Shown here: positions 25,840 through 37,678 of the stretch, piece by piece | How the letters are laid out: each line of letters opens with the position of its first letter | How positions within the stretch are numbered: position 1 is the stretch's first letter | DNA from: Schumannella soli | Lineage (GTDB): Bacteria > Actinomycetota > Actinomycetes > Actinomycetales > Microbacteriaceae | Direction: 5' to 3' | DNA length: 64,000 nucleotides | Assembly: GCF_006517435.1 (NCBI RefSeq) | Contig: NZ_VHQG01000001.1 | Location: forward strand, 679,406 to 743,405 | Program-made: the position numbers and the translations under genes | Notes under the pieces: generated by a model | Database searches by the model: none | Told to the model about the DNA's origin: nothing | The model's input: the letters and a program-made list of their open reading frames with translations, nothing else

Positions 25840-25905
25840 CGCCGCACGATCTCGACTTCGCCGCGCGATATCGTGCGGCGAATCCAGGATCGCCGCGCGA
25901 TCCTG
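25840..25905. repeat. GGATCGC palindromic repeat, copy 2
   Basis: CGCCGCACGAT (25840-25850) pairs with ATCGTGCGGCG (25870-25880), and the palindrome at 25885-25905 (arms CAGGATCGC / GCGATCCTG) follows. Bases 25858-25880 and 25885-25905 are identical to 12482-12504 and 12509-12529. It lies between the convergent collar operon and lrp-like gene and may also terminate both. Confidence 0.75.
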
Positions 25906-25929
25906 TCGACACCATCGCCGCTCGCCGGC

Positions 25930-26439
25930 TCACGCGAACGACGCCGCGACCCCGTTGCGGTGGTAGTCGAACACGAGGCTCGTGCGGGTGGATGCGACGC
26001 TCTGCTGCGCCGAGAGGTGCTCGACCACGAAGGCGCGCACGTCCGAGCTGTCGGCGACGGCGATGTGCACCATGAAGTCGTCGGATCCGCCGAGGAAGAA
26101 GAGCTGCAGCACCTGGGGCAGCCGGCGCACCTCCTCCGCGAAGGCGGTGATGCTCTCCTGCCGCGAGCCGGGGCGCAGGGTGACGCCGATCATCGCCTGC
26201 AGTCCGCGGCCGAGCCGGCGCTGGTCCACGCTCGCGTGGAAGCCGGTCACGACGCCGCGCTCGACCAGCGAGCGCAGGCGCGCGTGCGCGGTCGACGGGG
26301 CGACCCCGAGCGCCGCGGCGAGCTCGGCGTTCGTGATGCGGCCCTCGGCGGTGAGGATGCGCACCATCTCGCGGTCGGTGTCGTCCAGTTCGGCCGGGCG
26401 AAGATCCTTCGGCGCGGAATCCGCTTTGGCGCTCGTCAT
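25930..26439 (-). CDS. Lrp/AsnC-family regulator (AldR-like)
   Basis: This 169-residue transcriptional regulator has an N-terminal helix-turn-helix (LDDTDREMVRILTAEGRITN ... VAPSTAHARLRSLVERGVV, about 18-65) and the RAM ligand domain (LGGSDDFMVHIAVADSSDVR). It is divergent from alanine dehydrogenase, as aldR is in mycobacteria, so it probably senses alanine and controls ald. ATG 26439 is selected: TAGATT (26452-26447 on this strand) sits seven bases upstream, consistent with a leaderless mRNA, and the domain starts at the normal place. Confidence 0.88.
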   Translation of the reverse strand: MTSAKADSAPKDLRPAELDDTDREMVRILTAEGRITNAELAAALGVAPSTAHARLRSLVERGVVTGFHASVDQRRLGRGLQAMIGVTLRPGSRQESITAFAEEVRRLPQVLQLFFLGGSDDFMVHIAVADSSDVRAFVVEHLSAQQSVASTRTSLVFDYHRNGVAASFA

Positions 26440-26443
26440 GCGT

Positions 26444-26478
26444 CCGAATCTAGCGACGAAACCGTCGCATCCGAATCT
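26444..26478. promoter_or_regulatory. Candidate AldR operator between lrp-like gene and ald
   Basis: A direct repeat CCGAATCT occurs at 26444-26451 and 26471-26478, and between its copies lies the dyad GCGACG-AAAC-CGTCGC (26453-26468). The first copy overlaps the -10 hexamer TAGATT of the regulator gene. Repeated sites with a central dyad suit an oligomeric Lrp protein that controls both itself and ald. Confidence 0.45.
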
Positions 26479-26563
26479 TCTGCGCCGGTAATCCCGCTGT
26501 AACGAATCGCTGTCACGCTGGTGAGCACATCGTCCGTGCCCCACATCGTCGTCAGGAGCCGCC

Positions 26564-27658
26564 ATGCGGATCGGGATCCCCACCGAGATCAAGAACAACG
26601 AGAACCGCGTCGCCATCACCCCGGCGGGCGTCGACGCCCTCGTGCACCGCGGTCACGACGTGCGCGTGCAGTCGGGCGCGGGACTCGGCTCGGGCATCAC
26701 CGACGAGGCCTACGCCGCCGCCGGGGCGTCGCTGATCGCGACCGCCGAGGAGCTGTGGTCGGGCTCCGAGCTCGTCGTCAAGGTGAAGGAGCCGATCGCC
26801 GCCGAGTACGGCTTCCTGCGCAGCGACCTCGTGCTCTTCACCTACCTGCACCTCGCCGCCGACCAGCCGCTCACGGATGCGCTGCTCGCCGCCGGCACCA
26901 CCGCGATCGCCTACGAGACGGTGCAGCTGCCCGACCGCAGCCTGCCGCTGCTCTCGCCCATGAGCGAGGTCGCCGGCCGGCTCTCGATCGTCGTCGGCGC
27001 CGCGACCCTGCTCAAGGCCGCGGGCGGACGAGGCACCCTGCTCGGCGGCGTTCCCGGAACCCCGAAGGCGAAGGTCGTCGTGATCGGCGGCGGCGTCGCC
27101 GGCGAGCACGCCGCCGCGAACGCCCTCGGACTCGGCGCCGACGTGACCGTCATCGACCTGTCGCTGCCGCGCCTCCGCCAGCTCGAGAAGCAGTACCCGA
27201 AGCTGCAGACCCGCGCATCCAGCCGCCTCGAGATCGCCGAGCAGGTCGCCGCCGCCGATCTCGTCATCGGATCCGTGCTCATCCCCGGTGCCGCCGCCCC
27301 GAAGCTGGTGACGGATGCGATGGTCGCGACGATGAAGCCGGGCGCCGTGCTCGTCGACATCGCGATCGACCAGGGCGGATGCTTCGAGGGCTCGCACCCG
27401 ACGACGCACGACGACCCCACCTTCCCCGTGCACGACGCGCTGTACTACTGCGTCGCGAACATGCCCGGCGCGGTGCCCGAGACCTCGACGCGCGCGCTCA
27501 CCAACGCGACCCTGCCGTACCTGACGGCCCTCGCCGAGCACGGCGTCGACGCGGCCCTGGATGCCGACCCGGCCCTCGCGCTCGGACTCAACACCCGCGC
27601 CGGCCAGGTCACCAACGCGGGCGTCGCCGCCGCCTTCGGCTACGAGCTCGCGGGCTGA
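26564..27658 (+). CDS. ald: Alanine dehydrogenase
   Basis: This 364-residue enzyme interconverts L-alanine and pyruvate plus ammonia with NAD. The catalytic set known from the family is present at its usual numbering: Arg15, Lys75 (KVKEP) and His96 (YLHLA). The NAD-binding glycine motif [11 protein letters not shown] is near 174, and [20 protein letters not shown] near 268 closes the active site. AGGAG precedes the ATG. It is divergent from an Lrp/AldR-like regulator and followed by a 19-bp hairpin. Confidence 0.95.
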   Translation: MRIGIPTEIKNNENRVAITPAGVDALVHRGHDVRVQSGAGLGSGITDEAYAAAGASLIATAEELWSGSELVVKVKEPIAAEYGFLRSDLVLFTYLHLAADQPLTDALLAAGTTAIAYETVQLPDRSLPLLSPMSEVAGRLSIVVGAATLLKAAGGRGTLLGGVPGTPKAKVVVIGGGVAGEHAAANALGLGADVTVIDLSLPRLRQLEKQYPKLQTRASSRLEIAEQVAAADLVIGSVLIPGAAAPKLVTDAMVATMKPGAVLVDIAIDQGGCFEGSHPTTHDDPTFPVHDALYYCVANMPGAVPETSTRALTNATLPYLTALAEHGVDAALDADPALALGLNTRAGQVTNAGVAAAFGYELAG

Positions 27659-27684
27659 CCGGCGCCGACCCGGCCCCCTCTGCT

Positions 27685-27749
27685 GAGGGGTCGCAAAGGC
27701 CCCTCGAACGCACCGATTCCGGCCGTCGCGGGGGCCTTTCCGACCCCTC
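27685..27749 (+). terminator. Terminator of ald
   Basis: GAGGGGTCGCAAAGGCCCC (27685-27703) pairs with GGGGCCTTTCCGACCCCTC (27731-27749) with a single mismatch in 19 positions and a 27-base loop. It starts 27 bases after the ald stop. Confidence 0.65.
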
Positions 27750-27817
27750 ACGGGTCCCTCAGCGTGGATCCACCGTGGCGCTCGATCCGCGCGACCGACG
27801 TGCGGCGCTGGCCTCGC

Positions 27818-27880
27818 AACTCAGGAGAATCCGCGGAAGTCGGCCGGCCAGGTGGCGGAATCGTCGTCCGATCCTGAGTT
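27818..27880. repeat. Inverted repeat, AACTCAGGA family, copy 2
   Basis: AACTCAGGA (27818-27826) and TCCTGAGTT (27872-27880) are exact complements, with GCCT (27811-27814) and AGGC (27881-27884) outside them also complementary. The same arm core forms the 18-bp stem at 10598-10669. The loop holds a GGCCGGCC palindrome. Confidence 0.55.
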
Positions 27881-27997
27881 AGGCCGCCCGGCGCAGGTCC
27901 CGGTGCGGCCGAGCCCACGCTTGCGGTGAGCGGCACCGCCGACGGGACCCGGCGGACCCGACGCATGCGGCGAGCTGCGTGCCCGCGGCGAGCGACG

Positions 27998-28072
27998 CGT
28001 TACGCCGGGTGACGGCGGGCGTTACGCCGGGTGACGAGGGCTGTTCCGGGATGGGCGCCGCGCGGATACCGT
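27998..28072 (+). promoter_or_regulatory. Tandem 17-base repeats upstream of the thioredoxin promoter
   Basis: CGTTACGCCGGGTGACG occurs twice, at 27998-28014 and 28020-28036, a period of 22 bases or two helical turns. Each copy contains the dyad GTTAC-N5-GTGAC. TACCGT at 28067-28072 is the likely -10, seven bases before the ATG (leaderless). The repeats end just upstream of the expected -35, the position of an activator site. Confidence 0.55.
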
Positions 28073-28079
28073 CTCCCGC

Positions 28080-28610
28080 ATGTCGCCCCTGGTCGTCGCC
28101 GCCGCGCTCGTCGGCGTGATCGCGCTCGCGACCGTGATCGGACTCGTGCTGCGGTCGCAGCAGGGTCGCATCCGCCCGGTGGATGCGGGCACGCACGCGC
28201 TCATCGGAATCGCCGCCGCGACCCACGGCACGCCCCCGCTCGCGATCCCGCTCGTCCCTTCGCGCGCTGACGCGGCGGCAGACGGACCCGGCGACGTGAT
28301 CTCCGCCGCCGATCTGCCCGAGCCGCTCGGCGCCGACGTGACCGTCGTGCAGTTCTCGAGCGAGTGGTGCACCTCGTGCGTCGCGACCGCCCGCCTCGTC
28401 GACGGCCTGCGCGGCGAGCTGCCCGGCCTGCGCCGCATCGAGCTGGATGTGGATGCGCACCCTGAGCTCGTGCGCCGCTTCCGGGTTCTGCAGACGCCGA
28501 CGCTGCTGCTGCTCGACCGCGCGGGAGCCGTGCGCTCGCGCATCGGCGGCGCCCCGCGCCTCGCGCCGTTGCGCACTGAACTCGACCGCATCATCGGGAG
28601 CCCCGCATGA
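28080..28610 (+). CDS. Membrane-anchored thioredoxin-like protein
   Basis: This 176-residue protein has one N-terminal membrane helix (about 3-25), a 60-residue linker and a thioredoxin fold with the redox motif WCTSC at 96-100 and the cis-proline loop QTPTLLLL near 139-146. The active site should face outside, where it would reduce or exchange disulfides. It overlaps the next gene by ATGA; pairing of such a thioredoxin with a DUF4395 membrane protein recurs in actinobacteria. Which proteins it serves is unknown. Confidence 0.82.
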   Translation: MSPLVVAAALVGVIALATVIGLVLRSQQGRIRPVDAGTHALIGIAAATHGTPPLAIPLVPSRADAAADGPGDVISAADLPEPLGADVTVVQFSSEWCTSCVATARLVDGLRGELPGLRRIELDVDAHPELVRRFRVLQTPTLLLLDRAGAVRSRIGGAPRLAPLRTELDRIIGSPA

Positions 28611-29116
28611 CCTCGACCCCGAACCCGCCCGGCCCCGCCGGCGGCATCGACCCGCGCGGCCCGCGTTTCGGCGCCGCGATCACCGCGGTGCTGCTGCTCG
28701 TCGTCATCGCCCTCGCGCTGAGCGGAGCCGCCCTCGCCGCGACCCTGCTGCTGACCGCGATCGCGCTCGTGTTCGCCTGGGGTGCGTTCGCCGGCATCCG
28801 ACGTCACCCCTACGGCCGGCTCTACGCGGCGCTCGTGCGCCCGCGGCTCGCGCCGCCGACCGAGCTCGAGGATCCCCGCCCGCCGACCTTCGCGCAGGGC
28901 ATCGGCTTCGCCATCACGGCGGTCGGCGCCGTTCTCGGACTCATCGCCCTCGCATCCGGCGCCCCCGCACTCGGCGGCCTCGGTCTCGTCGTGCCGATCG
29001 CGGCGGCGCTCGCCTTCGTGGCCGCGTTCCTCAACTCGGTGTTCGGCGTCTGCCTCGGCTGCCTGCTCTACCTGCAGCTCGCGCGCCTGCGCCGCCCGGC
29101 GGCTCCCGCCGCCTGA
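28607..29116 (+). CDS. DUF4395 membrane protein
   Basis: This 169-residue protein has four predicted membrane helices (about 25-40, 44-62, 98-118, 125-158). It shows the DUF4395 pattern: an N-terminal IDPRGPRFGA, RRHPYGRLYAALVRPRL after helix 2, and the Cys pair CLGC (149-152) near the end. With the coupled thioredoxin it may form a transmembrane electron relay in which the Cys pair passes reducing power outward. This is inferred from the gene pairing; no biochemical role is established to my knowledge. Confidence 0.75.
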   Translation: MTSTPNPPGPAGGIDPRGPRFGAAITAVLLLVVIALALSGAALAATLLLTAIALVFAWGAFAGIRRHPYGRLYAALVRPRLAPPTELEDPRPPTFAQGIGFAITAVGAVLGLIALASGAPALGGLGLVVPIAAALAFVAAFLNSVFGVCLGCLLYLQLARLRRPAAPAA

Positions 29117-29152
29117 GCAGCAGATCCCCAGCTCCGAGAACCGCCGGCGCGG

Positions 29153-31345
<2,193 letters not shown>

Positions 31346-31434
31346 CTGGCTGATCTGTCCTCTCTGTCGCGGCGATGCGCCGCGGGCGTGCCGGTCGTGT
31401 CAGTGGTGACGGATGCGCGCTCGGGAGAGCACGG

Positions 31435-31463
31435 ATCCTAAACTTGAGTCTACTTGGCTCAAC
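31435..31463 (-). promoter_or_regulatory. clpB promoter with HAIR operator
   Basis: On the minus strand TTGAGC (31462-31457), 16 bases, then TAGGAT (31440-31435) form a promoter. The HAIR inverted repeat CTTGAGT-N7-GCTCAAC (31443-31463; consensus CTTGAGT-N7-ACTCAAG) covers its -35 and spacer. HspR bound here would exclude RNA polymerase. The leader would be about 80 bases. Confidence 0.8.
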
Positions 31464-31479
31464 CCTCAGCGGCCAGGGT

Positions 31480-32055
31480 TCATTCCTGTTCAGCACCCGT
31501 GAACAGCGGCGACATCGCGGCTTGGAACCCGGACCCGATCGCCACCAGGAGCACGGCGACGACGGTCACCCCGATCGCCCAGCGGACGATCGAGCGAGCG
31601 CTCTCATCGTGCCCCGAACAGGCTCGCGCGCGCAGACCCAGGTAGAGGATCGGCGACAGCAGCGCGAGCAGCGAGCTCGGCAGGTCGACGAAGCCGCGAT
31701 CGCTCATGATGCGCCGGTCGCGACGCGCGATCAGCCCCTGCACCACGGCGACCGGGATCGCGAGCTGCACGACGCTGAGCGGCGACCAGCCCATCGAGAA
31801 CGCCGGACCGCCCATGCTGAGCAGCACCGGCAGGATCGGCAGCAGCGCGAGCAGATCGGCCTGCCGGGTGTCGGCACGCGGCCGGATCACGACGCGGCCG
31901 ACCATCCGGTTGATCGGGCGCTCCCCTCCCGGGTGCTGCACCCCGACCCGGCGTTCGCCGTCGACCGCCGCCGCGCTCTCCGCCGCGCGGTCGCCCTCGT
32001 CCTGACCGTCGGTGCGCGTCACATCGTCCGGATGCGCGCCGAGCTGCCAGGTCAT
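31480..32055 (-). CDS. Predicted membrane protein of unknown function
   Basis: This 191-residue protein starts at ATG 32055, seven bases after TAGCAT (32068-32063), a leaderless pattern. About 55 hydrophilic, acidic residues are followed by about three to four membrane helices (roughly 67-90, 95-110, 125-140, 155-180), with a basic loop RRDRRIM between them. I do not recognise the family. It lies immediately upstream of the clpB control region on the same strand but should not be part of that transcript's HspR-regulated section. Confidence 0.6.
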   Translation of the reverse strand: MTWQLGAHPDDVTRTDGQDEGDRAAESAAAVDGERRVGVQHPGGERPINRMVGRVVIRPRADTRQADLLALLPILPVLLSMGGPAFSMGWSPLSVVQLAIPVAVVQGLIARRDRRIMSDRGFVDLPSSLLALLSPILYLGLRARACSGHDESARSIVRWAIGVTVVAVLLVAIGSGFQAAMSPLFTGAEQE

Positions 32056-32124
32056 GTCGCCGATGCTAGGGACGCCGCGCATCCGCTTCACGTCCCCGTC
32101 AGGGTGACCCGGCGCCGACGAGGC

Positions 32125-33198
32125 TCAGTAGCCGGTCGCCGATTCGCGCTTCGCGGGCGGATCCCACGGTCCGCGCTCGGGCGCCAAACCGGGAAGCAGC
32201 GGGCCCGACGGCGCCGGGGGCTTGGGCGCCTCCGGGCGCATCGCGTGAGCCATCCACCACCAGCACAGCCAGCCGATGACGACCGAGACGCCGACGACGA
32301 CCAGCACGTCGACGCCCAGGGCGATGAACGCGCGACCGAGGATCCCGGGGTCGAGCGACGACGGCGCCGCGGTGTCGATCGACGAGTACGACGAGACCAG
32401 CGCGGCCTGCACGACGCCCCATGTCACCGGCTGCACGATGATCGCGCTGATCCCCACGCCGATGCCGATCCCGGCCCAGGTGACCCCGCCCGGTTTCGGA
32501 TGCCCGGCGCGCCTGAGCAGCAGACGGCTCACGATGACGCCGCCGACCCAGAGCACCACGCCGAGCACGGTGAAGCCGATCGAGAGCGGCAGCAGCATGC
32601 CGCCGGTCTGACGGTCGAAGTAGTGGGCCAGCGTGACGAAGCTGCCGAGGTCGCCGCTCGAGCTCGCCGCCCAGTAGATGAGGCCGAGGAAGCCGAGCGC
32701 GACCGCGCCGATGCTGAGCAGGTTCCAGCCGAGCGTGATCGCACCGAAGCCGAGCATGCCGGCGCGAGCGGCCGCGCGATTGAGCTCGCGGGTCAGCGGC
32801 GGTCTGGGCGGCGGGCGGAAGGCCACCGGAGCCGGGTACATCATCGGCGCCGGGTACATCGTCGGTGCTGCGCCGTACGGCTGGAGGTAGGGCTGCTGGC
32901 CGTACTGCGGGAACGGCTGCGGCGGGAACGGCTGCACGGGCGGCTGGCCGTACTGCGGGTACTGCTGCGGCGGGATGGGCGATGCCGGCGGATGCGACGC
33001 GGGCTGTTGAGGCCAGGCCTGCTGCTGCGGCTGCGGCTGCTGAGCGCTCCCAGGGCCCGACTGCGCCGGCCAGGACTGCGCGGATCCCGCAGCGGCCGAC
33101 GGCGCGCCGCCTGGCGCCACCCACTCGGGCGCGGGCTGCGCCGCGGCCGGACGGGACGCGTCGCGGTCGCCGTAGGCGCTCTCCGGCTGCCAGCTCAT
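32125..33198 (-). CDS. Membrane protein with Pro/Gln/Tyr-rich N-terminal tail
   Basis: This 357-residue protein has an N-terminal 135 residues of low-complexity Pro, Gln, Ala and Tyr with short QYGQ/PYxQP repeats, then about four or five membrane helices (near 150-170, 195-220, 240-262, 285-310). Such proline-rich tails on small actinobacterial membrane proteins often bind cell-division or polar-growth partners, but nothing here shows that directly. I do not recognise the membrane domain. GGGGAG precedes the ATG. Confidence 0.65.
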   Translation of the reverse strand: MSWQPESAYGDRDASRPAAAQPAPEWVAPGGAPSAAAGSAQSWPAQSGPGSAQQPQPQQQAWPQQPASHPPASPIPPQQYPQYGQPPVQPFPPQPFPQYGQQPYLQPYGAAPTMYPAPMMYPAPVAFRPPPRPPLTRELNRAAARAGMLGFGAITLGWNLLSIGAVALGFLGLIYWAASSSGDLGSFVTLAHYFDRQTGGMLLPLSIGFTVLGVVLWVGGVIVSRLLLRRAGHPKPGGVTWAGIGIGVGISAIIVQPVTWGVVQAALVSSYSSIDTAAPSSLDPGILGRAFIALGVDVLVVVGVSVVIGWLCWWWMAHAMRPEAPKPPAPSGPLLPGLAPERGPWDPPAKRESATGY

Positions 33199-33434
33199 GT
33201 CAGTGCTCCCCGATCACGCGGACGTCGGGCATCCGCACCGTTCGGAGCGTACCCGCCGCGGCCGACGGCCCCTATGGGGGTGCGCCCGGATCACCGCCCC
33301 CAGAGCGGGCGTCGCGCGATCGGTCGACACCCGCATCGCGGTCGGCGACACCCGGGTCCCGCGCTAGACGCAGCAGCCCGGGCGTCGCGGGCCGCTCGGT
33401 CAGCTCAGCCCAGCTCCGCGACTCTGTCGGCGGA

Positions 33435-33854
33435 TCAGTCGCGCACGCCCCACGGCCGCCAGACGACGACCTGGTTCGACTTCTTCGCGCGGGTGCCGGC
33501 GCGCAGCGACACGACGTCGCCCGACTCCCCCGCGGCGAACACGCGCCGGCCGGGGCGCGCGAGCATCTCGTCGGCGAGCGCCGCCTCGAGCTCGCGCACG
33601 CGCGCGCCGAGCGACGACACCTGGTTCTCGAGCTCGAGGATGCGGCGGATGCCCTCGAGGTTCAGCCCCTCGGCGCTCATCCGCGCGATCTCGCGCAGCT
33701 GCACGACGTCGCGCATCGAGTAGCGGCGCGACTGCCCGGCGGTGCGCCGGGGCACGACGAGCCCGAGACGGTCGTACTGCCGCAGGGTCTGCGGGTGCAT
33801 GCCCGCGAGCTCAGCGGCGACCGCGATCGGGAAGACGGGACTCAGCTCGTCCAT
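33435..33854 (-). CDS. hspR: Heat-shock repressor HspR, MerR family
   Basis: This 139-residue repressor binds HAIR inverted repeats, in other actinobacteria with DnaK as co-repressor. It has a MerR winged helix (PVFPIAVAAELAGMHPQTLR, QYDRLGLVVPRRT, GQSRRYSMRDVVQLREIARM; about 7-75), a coiled-coil dimerisation helix (LELENQVSSLGARVRELEAA) and a basic C-terminal tail. A strong GGAGGAG precedes the ATG. It follows dnaJ, but a 14-bp hairpin and 173 bases intervene, so it may have its own promoter as well as read-through from dnaK. Confidence 0.93.
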   Translation of the reverse strand: MDELSPVFPIAVAAELAGMHPQTLRQYDRLGLVVPRRTAGQSRRYSMRDVVQLREIARMSAEGLNLEGIRRILELENQVSSLGARVRELEAALADEMLARPGRRVFAAGESGDVVSLRAGTRAKKSNQVVVWRPWGVRD

Positions 33855-33878
33855 GCGCTCCTCCTTCTTCGTCGGCCA

Positions 33879-33942
33879 GCTCTGTTCTCAGTGCCGGATA
33901 CGCCGCCCGCGTGACGCCGTCAGCGCGGCTCTGTTCTCAGTG
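33879..33942. repeat. 15-base direct repeat upstream of hspR
   Basis: GCTCTGTTCTCAGTG occurs at 33879-33893 and again at 33928-33942, 49 bases apart, just before hspR. The length and exactness are unlikely by chance in such GC-rich DNA. It may be a regulator site or a small duplication. Confidence 0.5.
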
Positions 33943-33947
33943 TGGAT

Positions 33948-33981
33948 GATGCGGGGCGCCCGCGACAGGGCGCCCCGCATC
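33948..33981 (-). terminator. Hairpin between dnaJ and hspR
   Basis: GATGCGGGGCGCCC (33948-33961) and GGGCGCCCCGCATC (33968-33981) form a perfect 14-bp stem with a 6-base loop, 46 bases after the dnaJ stop. It should terminate or attenuate the dnaK transcript before hspR. Confidence 0.65.
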
Positions 33982-34027
33982 CATCTCGCAACGGTCTGCA
34001 CCGTCGGCACGGCGTGAGCCGCCGAGG

Positions 34028-35017
34028 TCAGTCGCCCGCCCGGGCGAGCAGGTCCTCGCGCGGGTTCTCGGCCGGCATGGCCGCCGCGAAGGCTTCGAGC
34101 TTCTCGCGGGCGTCGCCCGAGAGGTGACTCGGCACCGCGATCTGCACGGTCGCGAGCAGGTCGCCGGTGCCCTTCGCGGTGGCGACGCCGCGACCCTTGA
34201 CGCGCAGGACGCGTCCGCTCGGGGTTCCCGCGGCGACCTTGAGCTTGACCGGGCTGCCGCCCAGCGTCGGCACCTCGACGGTCGCCCCGAGCGCGGCCTC
34301 GGCGAAGGTCACCGGCAGGTCGACGCGCAGGTCGAGCCCGTCGCGCTTGAACACCGGATGCGGTCGCACGTGCACCGTGATGACCAGGTCGCCGGCGCTG
34401 CCGCCGTCGGGCGAGGCCTCGCCCTTGCCGCGCAGACGGATCTTCTGACCGTCGGCGACGCCTTCGGGGATGCGCACCTTGACGGTGCGCCCCCGGGCTC
34501 CGCCGACCTGCAGCTCCACGGTCTCACCGTGGATGGCCGTCGTGAAGTCGAGCGAGGTGGAGGCGCTGAGGTCGCGCCCCGGCGTCGGACCGCCGTAGCC
34601 GCGGAAGCCGCCGCTCGGCTGGAAGCCGGCCTGGCCTGCGCCTCCGAACAGTCCGCCGAAGAGGTCCTGGTACTGGCCGGCGCTGTACTGCGCGCGCCCG
34701 CCGCCCTGCCCGAACATCCCGCCGAACACGTCGTCGAATCCGCCACCGCCGCCCGGGCCGCCCGCCGTGAAGCGAGCGCCCGAGCCCATGGCGCGGATCT
34801 GGTCGTACTCCTGACGCTGCTCCTTGTCGGAGAGCACCGAGTAGGCCTCGCTGATCTCCTTGAAGCGGGCCTCCGCCTTCGCGTCCCCGGGGTTCGAGTC
34901 GGGGTGGAACTGGCGAGCCAGCTTGCGGTAGGTCTTCTTCAGCTCAGCGTCGGAGGCGTCCTTCTTCACGCCGAGGACGGCGTAGAAGTCCTTGTCGAAC
35001 CAGTCCTGACTGGCCAT
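34028..35017 (-). CDS. dnaJ: DnaJ-type cochaperone without zinc finger
   Basis: This 329-residue Hsp40 delivers substrates to DnaK and stimulates its ATPase. The J domain (about 8-75) has the essential HPD motif in RQFHPDSNPGDAKAEARFKE. A long Gly/Phe-rich segment follows (about 80-150), then two beta-barrel C-terminal domains. The four CxxCxGxG zinc motifs of canonical DnaJ are absent; the protein contains no cysteine at all, so it is a class B (CbpA-like) J protein placed in the dnaK operon. The start is 8 bases after grpE. Confidence 0.92.
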   Translation of the reverse strand: MASQDWFDKDFYAVLGVKKDASDAELKKTYRKLARQFHPDSNPGDAKAEARFKEISEAYSVLSDKEQRQEYDQIRAMGSGARFTAGGPGGGGGFDDVFGGMFGQGGGRAQYSAGQYQDLFGGLFGGAGQAGFQPSGGFRGYGGPTPGRDLSASTSLDFTTAIHGETVELQVGGARGRTVKVRIPEGVADGQKIRLRGKGEASPDGGSAGDLVITVHVRPHPVFKRDGLDLRVDLPVTFAEAALGATVEVPTLGGSPVKLKVAAGTPSGRVLRVKGRGVATAKGTGDLLATVQIAVPSHLSGDAREKLEAFAAAMPAENPREDLLARAGD

Positions 35018-35025
35018 CGATCACC

Positions 35026-35682
35026 TCACTCGGGCGAGTGGACGGCGACCTTGGCGGCGCGGATGAGGCGCTCGCCCAGCAGGTAGCCGGTCTCGATGAC
35101 GTCGGCGACGGTATTGACCGTCACGTCGGCCGAGGGGATCTGCACGAGCGCCTCGTGCAGCTTGGGGTCGAAGGGCTCGCCGACCTCGCCGACCTTCTTC
35201 AGGCCGTAGCGGTCGAAGCCGCCGCGCAGCTTCTGCGCGACGATCTCGAGCGGGCTGCCCTCGGTGAGGTCGCCGTGCTTCTCGGCCCGGTCGAGGTCGT
35301 CGATCGCCGGCAGCAGCGAGCGGATGACCTCGGCGATCACGGCCTCGCGGTTGGCGGCGCGGTCGCGCTCCACGCGGGTGCGGAAGTTGACCAGCTCGGC
35401 CTGGGCGCGGGCCGCGGTGTCGCGGTACTCGGCCACGAGGTCGCGCTCGCCCTCGGCGAGCAGGGCGGCCAGCTCGTCGTCGGTGGCGTCGGCGCCGGCC
35501 GGGGCCGCGTCCGCCGCTCCGGCGCCCGCCGGGGCGGCATCCGGGTTCTCACCGGATGCCGCACCCGCCTGACCGCGAGGCTCGCCCGTCTCCGGGTCGA
35601 TCTTGCGCTTGTCGTTGACGCGGTCCGCGTTCGACTCCTGCTCGTCGCGCCCGTCGTTCTCGGGGTTCTGCTCGTCGGTCAT
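35026..35682 (-). CDS. grpE: Nucleotide exchange factor GrpE
   Basis: This 218-residue protein releases ADP from DnaK. A disordered acidic/Ala-rich N-terminus (1-85) is followed by a long coiled coil (VAEYRDTAARAQAELVNFRT) and the beta-wing domain with PAIDDLDRAEKHGD and GFDRYGLKKVGEVGEPFDPK, then HEALVQIPSADV and the closing VIETGYLLGERLIRAAKVAV. The start lies 2 bases after the dnaK stop. Confidence 0.95.
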   Translation of the reverse strand: MTDEQNPENDGRDEQESNADRVNDKRKIDPETGEPRGQAGAASGENPDAAPAGAGAADAAPAGADATDDELAALLAEGERDLVAEYRDTAARAQAELVNFRTRVERDRAANREAVIAEVIRSLLPAIDDLDRAEKHGDLTEGSPLEIVAQKLRGGFDRYGLKKVGEVGEPFDPKLHEALVQIPSADVTVNTVADVIETGYLLGERLIRAAKVAVHSPE

Positions 35683-35684
35683 GG

Positions 35685-37550
<1,866 letters not shown>

Positions 37551-37640
37551 GTGCGGTTCTGCTCCTGTTTCTGTGGTGCGGATGAAGTGGATCTGACGTT
37601 CTTGGAGTTCTGAGGGCGGCTGGGTCGGCGGCCTCGGCGT

Positions 37641-37667
37641 CCCGGGTGATCGAAGGGATCGCCCGGG
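37641..37667 (-). promoter_or_regulatory. Stem-loop in the dnaK 5' leader
   Basis: CCCGGGTGATC (37641-37651) and GATCGCCCGGG (37657-37667) form an 11-bp stem with a 5-base loop. It lies between the predicted dnaK promoter and the ATG, about 90 bases before the start codon, so it would be transcribed as part of a leader of some 140 bases. It could be a structural leader element or a partial terminator. Confidence 0.45.
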
Positions 37668-37678
37668 CGAGACCGCGG

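Larger units (their letters stand above)
27659..28079. other. 421-base intergenic region rich in repeats
   Basis: No gene is evident between ald and the thioredoxin gene. The stretch holds the ald terminator (27685-27749), an AACTCAGGA inverted repeat (27818-27880), about 110 bases with nothing recognisable, and then the tandem 17-base repeats and promoter of the thioredoxin operon (27998-28072). Confidence 0.6.

Noticed and set aside
31459-31500. A second HAIR site upstream of clpB
   Set aside because: Only one arm pair (31443-31463) has the 7-7-7 structure; nearby CTCAAC/CTCAG words lack a partner.
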